From positions 1 to 5,183 of the forward strand of contig CAYRML010000085.1 of NCBI GenBank assembly GCA_964425485.1: 5,183 nucleotides of DNA, given 5' to 3'. Each line of letters begins with the position of its first letter. Within the stretch, counting starts at the first letter, position 1. Made by a program: the position numbers and the translations under genes. This DNA is from CAYRML01 sp964425485 (lineage in GTDB: Bacteria; Bacillota; Dehalobacteriia; UBA4068). Under the pieces are notes generated by a model. That model saw only the letters and a list, made by a program, of their open reading frames with translations, searched no databases and had not been told where the DNA came from. Of this stretch, positions 1 through 5,183 are shown in pieces.

Positions 1-1
1 A

Positions 2-730
2 TATGATATAATTAAAGAAAAAGGTCTGCCGGACAAGCAAAAGAAGCAAACAGGGACCGTTTCCGTATTCGACCCTTGCTCCAGCCGCTATGATCCTTCT
101 ATGCAAAAGAGTGTGCGTGATTTGGTGCTGGCTACCGGCTTGACCATTGATGAGCTGCCCTGCACAGATCAAAACACCCAATGCTGCGGTTATGGCGGGC
201 ATATTTATGTGCCAAACCCCACTTTATTTGATCGTATCGCTACAGACCGCATCTCTCTTTCTGATCATCCTTATATTACCTATTGCACTAATTGCCGAGA
301 TATTTTTGCTTGTAAAAACAAGCCGGCCCGGCATATCTTGGATCTGGTTTTCGGCTTGAATGATGATAGCCGTCACTCTCCTTCTTTATCCGCACGTAGA
401 AGCAACCGTATTGCTTTGAAAGCCGATCTCTTACAAAGTGTCTGGGGTGAAAAAATGGAAAATTTACGGGAAAAAACATTTAAAATAGTGATACCTCCGG
501 AATTGGAGGAGAAGCTGAATATCACTTTAATTACGGAAGACGATATTCGCCAAGTCATAGAACATTGCGAAGAAACCGGCAATAAGGTTGTAGATTGCAA
601 CACCGGCAACCATATTGGACATTTGAAAGAAGGTGTCCTGACTTTTTGGGTGATCTATAAAGTCGAAGGCAATGTTTATACTATAGTGAATGCCTATTGT
701 CACAGGATGACTATAGAAGGGGAAAAATAG
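2..730 (+). CDS. Pyridine nucleotide-disulfide oxidoreductase/dicluster-binding protein, C-terminal part (5' end outside window)
   Basis: The reading frame is open from base 2 to the TAG at 728-730, giving 242 visible residues; the true start lies upstream, so the Met codon at 101 is internal. The visible part begins in a heterodisulfide reductase-type cysteine-rich (CCG) domain: Cys26, then Cys61-Cys62 in CCGYGG, then Cys95 and Cys98 in YCTNC. This fits the C-x31-38-CC-x33-34-CxxC pattern that binds a [4Fe-4S] cluster. A linker rich in Ser and Arg follows, then a domain of about 90 residues (152-242) ending in NAYCHRMTIEGEK. In the family I recall near trsS genes, an FAD/NAD-binding oxidoreductase module precedes this region; it is not in the window, so that part is inference. 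Likely role: cytoplasmic electron transfer feeding the pathway encoded downstream. The next gene follows after 26 bases. The CCG domain is certain; the full-length name is likely. Confidence 0.8.
   Translation, partial: YDIIKEKGLPDKQKKQTGTVSVFDPCSSRYDPSMQKSVRDLVLATGLTIDELPCTDQNTQCCGYGGHIYVPNPTLFDRIATDRISLSDHPYITYCTNCRDIFACKNKPARHILDLVFGLNDDSRHSPSLSARRSNRIALKADLLQSVWGEKMENLREKTFKIVIPPELEEKLNITLITEDDIRQVIEHCEETGNKVVDCNTGNHIGHLKEGVLTFWVIYKVEGNVYTIVNAYCHRMTIEGEK
444..457 (+). promoter_or_regulatory. Possible internal ribosome binding site and in-frame ATG for the C-terminal domain
   Basis: GGGGTG at 444-449 lies 5 bases before an in-frame ATG at 455-457, right at the junction between the CCG domain and the terminal domain. 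Translation from here would give a separate 91-residue protein (MENLREKTF...) ending at the same stop. There is no stop between the two domains, so the fused reading is the default. The site may be a chance match or a relic of formerly separate genes. Confidence 0.25.
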
Positions 731-756
731 AGGGATAAAATATAAGGAGAATCACT

Positions 757-948
757 ATGTCAGAAGAAAAATATATTTGCGTTAAATGCAATGTGGAGAT
801 GGTTCCCACCAATGTAAATCTGGATTATTTGGGCCACCGTATGACCCATGAGTTTTTTGCTTGCCCCGCATGCAAAAATCTTTATATACCAGAGGCTGTA
901 GTAGTGGGCAAGATGCATAAAGTCGAGACAGACTTAGAAGATAAATAA
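757..948 (+). CDS. Small two-CxxC redox or metal-binding protein, DVU_1557 family
   Basis: The protein has 63 residues. Two cysteine pairs are visible, Cys8-x-x-Cys11 (CVKC) and Cys36-x-x-Cys39 (CPAC), 24 residues apart. This is the layout of a rubredoxin-like or zinc-ribbon knuckle that binds one metal ion through four thiolates. His27 and His31 lie between the pairs. There is no signal peptide or membrane segment, so it should be cytoplasmic. The start is well set: AAGGAG at 744-749 is 7 bases before the ATG. Length, paired cysteines and position between the dicluster oxidoreductase and the C_GCAxxG_C_C gene match what I know as the DVU_1557 family redox protein of trs neighbourhoods. Whether it carries iron and moves electrons, or carries zinc and is structural, cannot be decided from sequence. 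Confidence 0.82.
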   Translation: MSEEKYICVKCNVEMVPTNVNLDYLGHRMTHEFFACPACKNLYIPEAVVVGKMHKVETDLEDK

Positions 949-959
949 TTTATTTGATT

Positions 960-977
960 GGAGGCTATTGTTGCATG
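960..977 (+). promoter_or_regulatory. Ribosome binding site that sets the start of the C_GCAxxG_C_C gene
   Basis: GGAGG at 960-964 lies 10 bases before the ATG at 975-977. An in-frame TTG at 954 would add 7 residues (reading IGGYCC after the initiator), but it sits upstream of this site and has no Shine-Dalgarno match of its own. The ATG is therefore chosen. Confidence 0.75.
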
Positions 978-1385
978 ACTACTGTAGAACAAAGGGTGGC
1001 AGAACTGAAATTGGATGGTCTTTGTTGTTCGCAAATCGTAGCTCAAATTGTTGGTTTGGAGGCCCAGGACAAAGAAAATGAGGAGCTGATCAAAGCCATG
1101 GGCGGGTTCCGTTATGGTATGTATTCTCAATATACATGCGGTTCCTTAGCAGGGGGTATAGCTGCTTTATGCCTGTATGATTTTGATCCTGAAGATTGTG
1201 CTGAAGCCTGCAAAGAATTGGGCGAATGGTTTGAGCAGACTTTTGATGGTATCACTTGCTGTGATTTGTTGGGGCCCGGCGGCAGTCCTACCGATGTTTG
1301 TCGGCAATCAATGATCCAGACCGCGGAAAAATGTCTGGAAATCCTGGAGGATTATGATTTGATTACCGAGAATATTTTTGCTTGA
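975..1385 (+). CDS. C_GCAxxG_C_C family redox protein, DVU_1555 type
   Basis: The protein has 136 residues from the ATG chosen by the GGAGG site. It follows the C_GCAxxG_C_C plan: an N-terminal cysteine in DGLCCSQ (Cys17-Cys18), a central TCGSLAGG (Cys55) in place of the usual GCAxxG, a Cys95-Cys96 pair before a Gly-rich turn, Cys109, and Cys120 in a final helix. Cys66, Cys75 and Cys79 are further thiols. The family is described as putatively redox-active, and members often sit beside methyltransferases and oxidoreductases; no reaction is established. It is soluble, with no signal peptide or membrane segment. It sits directly before the TrsM-type methyltransferase (18-base gap), the order seen in DVU_1555/DVU_1556-like clusters. 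A role as thiol or metal carrier for the pathway is inference. It ends in TGA, followed by a new ribosome binding site. Confidence 0.87.
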   Translation: MTTVEQRVAELKLDGLCCSQIVAQIVGLEAQDKENEELIKAMGGFRYGMYSQYTCGSLAGGIAALCLYDFDPEDCAEACKELGEWFEQTFDGITCCDLLGPGGSPTDVCRQSMIQTAEKCLEILEDYDLITENIFA

Positions 1386-1403
1386 TTATAAGGAAGACTG
1401 TTT

Positions 1404-2069
1404 ATGAACATATATGAAAGTGCCGCCTGGCGTCATTTGCCTGAGGGCGCGATGAGGCCGGGCGGTTTGAAACTGACGGAGCAATTGCTGGATTTGGCGC
1501 AATTGCCCCGTCAGTCCTGTATATTGGATATTGGTTGTGGTTTGGGCAGTACAGTGAGCAAATTGAGTGCGCTTGGTTATCAGGCTATGGGCATAGATAT
1601 TTCCGCCGGCCTGATAGAGGAAGGTCGTTTGCGCTTTCCTGACCAGCAGCTTTTGGTGGCTGATGCCGCGGATATACCTTTGCCTGCTGCTTCATTTGAT
1701 GCTATTTTGGCGGAATGCAGCCTTTCCGTGATGCTTGCCGATAAGGTTTTGAGGCAATGCTGGCGGCTTTTGCGGCCTCATGGTAAGCTGCTAATATCAG
1801 ATATATATGCCCGTAAAGCGTCCGAGGTTGATAACACCCCCGCTTTAGGGGCTTGTTTACTAACGGAAAATCAGTGGCTGCAACTTGTGGGCCAAAGCGG
1901 CTTTACTAAAATCCAATTTAGTGATTGCTCAGATGTTTTTAAGGAATTTGCCATAAAAGTTATCTGGGAATATGGTAGCTTGGATAAATTATTCGATTGC
2001 GGACAGTGGTATAATGCCGCATCGGCCAAACCAGGCTACTTTTTGCTTATCTGCGAAAAAGAGGTGTAA
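1404..2069 (+). CDS. trsM: Class I SAM-dependent methyltransferase, DVU_1556 family TrsM
   Basis: The protein has 221 residues, usual for a stand-alone class I methyltransferase. SAM-binding motifs run in order: motif I ILDIGCGLGST (40-50), the acidic end of strand 2 at GIDIS (Asp65), ADAADIPLP (86-94, Asp87 expected near the adenine), SFDAILAE (97-104), and the post-motif LLRPHGKLLISD. The N-terminus has the conserved-looking segment GAMRPGGLKLTEQ, likely a lid or substrate region. The C-terminal part departs from generic methyltransferases and carries Cys-containing segments. AAGGAAG at 1390-1396 supports the start. It lies between the C_GCAxxG_C_C gene and the radical SAM gene (9-base gap), which matches the TrsM family of trs neighbourhoods. 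Substrate and methyl acceptor are unknown; the methyltransferase class is certain, while the TrsM name rests on context plus similarity recalled from memory. Confidence 0.85.
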   Translation: MNIYESAAWRHLPEGAMRPGGLKLTEQLLDLAQLPRQSCILDIGCGLGSTVSKLSALGYQAMGIDISAGLIEEGRLRFPDQQLLVADAADIPLPAASFDAILAECSLSVMLADKVLRQCWRLLRPHGKLLISDIYARKASEVDNTPALGACLLTENQWLQLVGQSGFTKIQFSDCSDVFKEFAIKVIWEYGSLDKLFDCGQWYNAASAKPGYFLLICEKEV

Positions 2070-2078
2070 GATTATTTT

Positions 2079-3431
2079 ATGGATAATCAATCTGTAAATT
2101 TAGGCAAAACGCAAAGCGTCTGTCCGGTTTGCCTGCAGCGCATTTCTGCCCAAAAAGTTAAATACGGGGACAAGGTCTATTTGGAAAAAACCTGTCCGAA
2201 GCATGGTTTTTTTAAAACGCTGATCTGGAATGGATACCCTGATTATGAACTTTGGGGATTAAAAAGAGCAGAAGCTTCCCCCGGCCCAAGCTTGACGCAA
2301 ACGGATCAGGGCTGCCCCTTTGATTGCGGTATTTGTCCGGCCCATCGTCGGCGAACCTGCTGCGTTTTATTAGAAATCAGCCAAAGATGCAATTTGCGCT
2401 GTCCGCTTTGCTTTGCTTCCGCCGGCCAATCGCAGGAAGCTGATCCTTCTTTGGAGCAAATTGGCGCCTGGTTTCATACATTGATGGCTCAGGGCGGGCC
2501 TTTTAATATTCAGCTTTCTGGTGGAGAGCCAACCATGCGTGATGATATACCAGAGATCATCAGTTTGGGCAAAGAAAAAGGCTTTTCCTTCTTTCAGCTG
2601 AATACTAATGGCTTGCGTCTGGCCCGCCAGCAAGATTATGCTAAATTGCTGCAAGAGGCCGGTTTGAATTGTGTGTTTTTGCAATTTGACGGTTTGCGGG
2701 ATGAAACTTATGTGGCTTTGCGAGGGCGGCAACTGTTGGCGGAAAAACTCTTGGCCATCAAAAATTGTGCGGCGGCTGGTTTGGGCATGGTCTTGGTGCC
2801 GACTTTGGTGCCAGGTGTCAATGTGGGGGAAATAGGGGCAATTATCAATTTTGCCCTGGAAAATATGCCTGCTGTCCGCGGCGTGCATTTTCAGCCCGTT
2901 AGCTATTTTGGCCGCTATCAAGAGCAAGCGGCGGAACGGTTGACCATACCGGATGTGTTGCGCCAGATTGAGCAGCAGACCATGCGCCGCATGAAAATAG
3001 AGGATTTTAAGCCCGGCACGGCGGAAAACCCTTATTGCTCTTTTAATGCAATATTTTTCCTCCAGGAAAATGGCATATTAAAAAGCCTGCATAAGCAAGC
3101 CTCTTGCTGCTGTGGTTCGCCTGCGGGCAAAGAAGAGGATGTTTCCGCGCAAGCCAGAGAATTTGTGGCCAGGCAATGGAGCCAGTCACAGTCAAACGAG
3201 AACTGTGGTTGTGTGGCAAAACCAGATTCTTTGGATGCTTTTTTAGCAAGGTTGAGTAAATATAAACTGGCCGTATCCGGCATGGCTTTTCAGGATGTCT
3301 GGAATCTCGATCTGGACCGTTTGCAGGATTGTTATATCCATGTGATCAGTCCCGACCGGCGTATCATCCCCTTTTGCTCCTATAATCTCAGCAGCTCCTG
3401 CGGACAGACTTTATATCGAGGTAGAAAATGA
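2079..3431 (+). CDS. trsS: Radical SAM (seleno)protein family TrsS, cysteine form
   Basis: The protein has 450 residues. Domains in order: an N-terminal rubredoxin-like site with CPVC (15-18) and CPKHG (39-43); GCPFDCGICPAH with Cys79, Cys83 and Cys86; Cys94-Cys95; the radical SAM motif Cys104-x3-Cys108-x2-Cys111 binding the [4Fe-4S] cluster that cleaves SAM; the SAM-binding GGEPT (148-152); then a barrel. The C-terminal part has Cys320, a CCCG run (343-346), NCGC (Cys376, Cys378), Cys418, Cys433 and Cys441. There are 22 cysteines in all, so several clusters are likely. The front half resembles archaeal tetraether lipid synthase (Tes) and COG1964-type proteins. TrsS homologues include selenoproteins, but this copy has no internal TGA. 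GAGGTG at 2062-2067 is the likely ribosome site. The stop overlaps the next start as ATGA, suggesting translational coupling. Substrate unknown. Confidence 0.87.
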   Translation: MDNQSVNLGKTQSVCPVCLQRISAQKVKYGDKVYLEKTCPKHGFFKTLIWNGYPDYELWGLKRAEASPGPSLTQTDQGCPFDCGICPAHRRRTCCVLLEISQRCNLRCPLCFASAGQSQEADPSLEQIGAWFHTLMAQGGPFNIQLSGGEPTMRDDIPEIISLGKEKGFSFFQLNTNGLRLARQQDYAKLLQEAGLNCVFLQFDGLRDETYVALRGRQLLAEKLLAIKNCAAAGLGMVLVPTLVPGVNVGEIGAIINFALENMPAVRGVHFQPVSYFGRYQEQAAERLTIPDVLRQIEQQTMRRMKIEDFKPGTAENPYCSFNAIFFLQENGILKSLHKQASCCCGSPAGKEEDVSAQAREFVARQWSQSQSNENCGCVAKPDSLDAFLARLSKYKLAVSGMAFQDVWNLDLDRLQDCYIHVISPDRRIIPFCSYNLSSSCGQTLYRGRK

Positions 3432-4681
3432 AAATAACACCCTTGGTACAATGGATAAAAGAAAAAACCCAAGGTCAGCCTATTGCCGAATGGCAACTGG
3501 CAAGGCTTAACGATACTTTGGAGCTTGCTGAAAACAGTCCCTTTTATAGAAAGCGGCTGCCGGACGGGCCTTTAACAGATTTGTCCCAGATAGCACAGCT
3601 GCCACTTATGAGTCAGCAGGATATACTGGAGCAGGATAATCGGCTTTTATGCGTGCATCCGGGGCAGATAGAGCGTATCGTATCCCTCACGACCAGCGGT
3701 TCTACTAATCGGTGTAAGCGTATTTATTTTACGGTTGAGGATCAAGAATTAACGGTCGATTTTTTTCATCGCGGTATGTACACTTTGGTCGAGCCGGGGC
3801 AGACTATGGCCGTAATGATGCCTTGCGAGCGGGTCGGCGGCGTAGGCGATCTAATCTGTCGTGGCATCAGCCGCATACCGGTAGAGCCGGTGCCCCATGG
3901 GCTGGTCACAAATTTTGCGGCGGCCTTGGATATGTTGGTTAAAAGCAAGGCCCAGACTTTGGTCGGCATCCCCCTGCAAATTCTATCCTTAGCCAGGTAT
4001 AGCGAGATCAGACAGGTGAAGCCTTTTGTGCGCAAGGCCCTGGTCAGTGCCGATTATGTGCCTGATGTGATGGTGCGGGAATTGCAGCGGATCTGGGATT
4101 GTGAAGTTTATCAGCATTATGGCATGACGGAAACAGGTTTGGGCGCGGCTATTGATTGTCAGGAGCATATGGGTTATCATATGCGTGAAGCAGATCTGCT
4201 ATTTGAGATAATTGATCCGCTGACAGGCTTAGTTTTGCCGGATGGTCAATACGGAGAGGTTGTTTTTACTACGCTGACCCGCAAAGGCATGCCGCTTTTA
4301 CGTTATCGCACAGGTGATATTTCCGCTATATTGCCCGGCCCCTGCGCTTGCGGCGGTGGACGTCGTTTGGCGCTGATTAAAGGCCGCTGGCAGGAAGGAA
4401 TTGCTCTGCCTTCAGGCCAGGTGCGGATGCCGGATCTGGATGAGGCTCTTTTGGCCTTGCCACAGATTATGGATTTTGCTTTGGAGATCAATGCGGCTGA
4501 TAAAAAGGAGATGAGGTTGAAAATTGTTACATTCGGCCAGCTCCCTGCTTTGATCCCGGATGAAGTTCGTGCGGCCTTGGCCTCAAGGCGGATTGTTTTG
4601 CCGAACCTTGAGATAGAGATTTGTCCGGCAGCAGAGTTTGTTACTTTACACCGAGCCAAAAGGCTAATAAAATATGTATAA
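3428..4681 (+). CDS. AMP-dependent acyl-CoA ligase, PaaK-like, DVU_1553 family
   Basis: This 417-residue member of the ANL adenylating superfamily is close to the short phenylacetate-CoA ligase (PaaK) type in length. Visible motifs: the phosphate-binding loop TTSGSTNRCK (88-97); YQHYGMTETG (228-237), where Glu235 should bind Mg-ATP; LRYRTGD (291-297), with Asp297 the expected ribose-binding acid; CACGGGRR (306-313), like the CxCGR segment of PaaK; and a C-terminal HRAKR (408-412), whose Lys411 is a candidate for the catalytic lysine of the mobile C-domain. Such enzymes activate a carboxylic acid to an acyl-AMP and then a CoA thioester; the acid is unknown. The start overlaps the trsS stop by 4 bases, with GAGG at 3418-3421 six bases ahead. 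Position directly after trsS matches the DVU_1553 ligase of trs clusters. All key motifs are kept, so it should be active. Confidence 0.86.
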   Translation: MKITPLVQWIKEKTQGQPIAEWQLARLNDTLELAENSPFYRKRLPDGPLTDLSQIAQLPLMSQQDILEQDNRLLCVHPGQIERIVSLTTSGSTNRCKRIYFTVEDQELTVDFFHRGMYTLVEPGQTMAVMMPCERVGGVGDLICRGISRIPVEPVPHGLVTNFAAALDMLVKSKAQTLVGIPLQILSLARYSEIRQVKPFVRKALVSADYVPDVMVRELQRIWDCEVYQHYGMTETGLGAAIDCQEHMGYHMREADLLFEIIDPLTGLVLPDGQYGEVVFTTLTRKGMPLLRYRTGDISAILPGPCACGGGRRLALIKGRWQEGIALPSGQVRMPDLDEALLALPQIMDFALEINAADKKEMRLKIVTFGQLPALIPDEVRAALASRRIVLPNLEIEICPAAEFVTLHRAKRLIKYV

Positions 4682-4698
4682 GGATTGTTGTCATTATG
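4680..4698 (+). promoter_or_regulatory. Ribosome binding site that sets the start of the histidine phosphatase gene
   Basis: AAGGA at 4680-4684 overlaps the stop codon of the ligase gene and lies 11 bases before the ATG at 4696-4698. The open frame extends upstream to a TTG at 4621, but that would place 25 extra residues inside the ligase gene. Starting at 4696 puts the family's beta-strand and RHG motif at the N-terminus as expected. Confidence 0.65.
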
Positions 4699-5172
4699 CG
4701 TAAAATATATCTTATGCGCCATGGTCAGCCGGCTTTTGCCGACAGCAGGCATTATTGTTTGGGCAGCCGCACGGATTTGCCGCTGGCCCCGGCAGGAGAG
4801 CGGCAGGCCGAACCTATGCGAGAGTTTTTGCGCGATAAAAACATAGAAGCTTATTATTGCAGCCCCTTGCTGCGCTGCCGGCAAATGATGCAGATCATAC
4901 TGCCTTCCGGTATATCGCCGGCGATAGTGCAGGGTTTGCGGGAAATTGACATGGGCATCTGGGATGGCCTGCCTTTTTCCGAGATTAAGGAGTGCTATCC
5001 GCAACAATTTCAAGAGAGGGGACAAAATATAGCTGATTTTCAGGTTCCTGAAGGCGAGAGTTTTGCCCAATGTGCCAAAAGAGCCCAGTGCGTATGGCAG
5101 TATATAATCAATACAACCACAGGCAATGTGGCTATCATGGCCCATGCCGGTATCAACAGAACTTTATTATGA
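4696..5172 (+). CDS. Histidine phosphatase (phosphoglycerate mutase-like) family protein, truncated by or reading through an in-frame TGA
   Basis: The protein reads 158 residues from ATG to TGA. It begins MRKIYLMRHGQ: Arg8-His9-Gly10 is the phospho-accepting RHG motif. Arg60 in SPLLRCRQ is the second phosphate-pocket arginine, Glu83 in LREIDMGIWDG the likely general acid, and His150 in MAHAGINR the second catalytic histidine. All catalytic residues are present, so the fold is clear. Family members usually have about 190 to 210 residues and continue past HAGxNR with a helix and a last strand, so about 40 residues are missing if TGA is a true stop. After TGA the same frame reads Asp-Leu-Leu to the window end, so the true gene may run on. 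Relatives include alpha-ribazole phosphatase CobC and sugar-phosphate phosphatases; the substrate here is unknown. It follows the CoA ligase by 14 bases and is probably part of the operon. Confidence 0.82.
   Translation: MRKIYLMRHGQPAFADSRHYCLGSRTDLPLAPAGERQAEPMREFLRDKNIEAYYCSPLLRCRQMMQIILPSGISPAIVQGLREIDMGIWDGLPFSEIKECYPQQFQERGQNIADFQVPEGESFAQCAKRAQCVWQYIINTTTGNVAIMAHAGINRTLL
5170..5172 (+). other. In-frame TGA, candidate selenocysteine codon
   Basis: The codon follows HAGINRTLL and is followed in frame by GAT TTA TTG (Asp-Leu-Leu). Histidine phosphatases commonly read on here with a sequence like NR-hydrophobic-hydrophobic-Cys-x-Leu-Leu-Gly, so the TGA falls where Cys is common. The neighbourhood belongs to a set linked with selenoproteins. 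Bacterial selenocysteine insertion needs a hairpin (SECIS) directly downstream, which lies almost wholly outside the window. A real stop, a nonsense mutation or a sequencing error remain possible. Confidence 0.45.
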
Positions 5173-5183
5173 GATTTATTGTA

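Noticed and set aside
954..974. TTG start at 954 for the C_GCAxxG_C_C gene
   Set aside because: The GGAGG at 960-964 is downstream of this TTG and correctly spaced for the ATG at 975. The extra seven residues would add nothing expected for the family.
731..974. Promoters or terminators in the intergenic gaps
   Set aside because: The gaps are 26 bases or less and are filled by ribosome binding sites. I see no GC-rich hairpin followed by a T run and no convincing -35/-10 pair.
2370..2927. Minus-strand open frame of 185 codons inside trsS
   Set aside because: It is opposite the radical SAM core, where the plus strand carries CxxxCxxC and GGEPT. Its own translation shows no family features.
1383..3431. 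Genome-wide recoding of TGA as an amino acid
   Set aside because: The C_GCAxxG_C_C gene and trsS both end at TGA at family-appropriate lengths, each directly before or overlapping the next gene's start, so TGA works as a stop in this genome.
4621..4695. TTG start at 4621 for the histidine phosphatase
   Set aside because: It lies deep in the ligase gene with no ribosome site, and would put 25 residues ahead of the MRKIYLMRHG start typical of the family.
4303..5145. Minus-strand open frame of 280 codons across the ligase and phosphatase genes
   Set aside because: It lies opposite two plus-strand genes with clear catalytic motifs, has no recognisable domain and runs against the direction of the whole operon. 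It is a shadow of the plus-strand codon use.

Overview
The window is seven consecutive, tightly packed plus-strand genes, with gaps of 9 to 26 bases and one 4-base overlap. There is no visible terminator, RNA gene, repeat or mobile element, so it reads as the interior of one operon entering at base 1 and leaving at base 5183. Purine-rich Shine-Dalgarno sites, medium GC with many TTG leucine codons, and a very high cysteine load in the proteins point to a strict anaerobe. A Bacillota lineage (Clostridia or Negativicutes type) is my best guess, with low confidence.

Layout: (1) 2-730, the C-terminal part of a pyridine nucleotide-disulfide oxidoreductase/dicluster-binding protein, ending in a cysteine-rich CCG domain plus an extra domain of about 90 residues; (2) 757-948, a 63-residue two-CxxC protein (DVU_1557 type); (3) 975-1385, a C_GCAxxG_C_C redox protein (DVU_1555 type); (4) 1404-2069, a class I SAM methyltransferase (DVU_1556 type, TrsM); (5) 2079-3431, a radical SAM protein with an N-terminal rubredoxin-like site and many extra cysteines (TrsS, a family that includes selenoproteins); (6) 3428-4681, a short PaaK-like acyl-CoA ligase (DVU_1553 type); (7) 4696-5172, a histidine phosphatase stopped by an in-frame TGA just after its second catalytic histidine.

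The gene set matches the 'trs' neighbourhood that I know only from protein-family naming (DVU_1551 to DVU_1558 of Desulfovibrio vulgaris and relatives). To my knowledge its biochemical role is not established. The set holds an electron-transfer flavoprotein/Fe-S protein, two small thiol or metal proteins, a methyltransferase, a radical SAM enzyme, a carboxylate-activating ligase and a phosphatase. My inference is a dedicated pathway that builds or modifies a small molecule or cofactor under anaerobic conditions.

The most striking local signal is the TGA at 5170-5172. It sits where related histidine phosphatases commonly continue with a cysteine, and the same frame continues as Asp-Leu-Leu. 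In a neighbourhood linked to selenoproteins, it is a candidate selenocysteine codon. The window ends 11 bases later, so this cannot be settled here.
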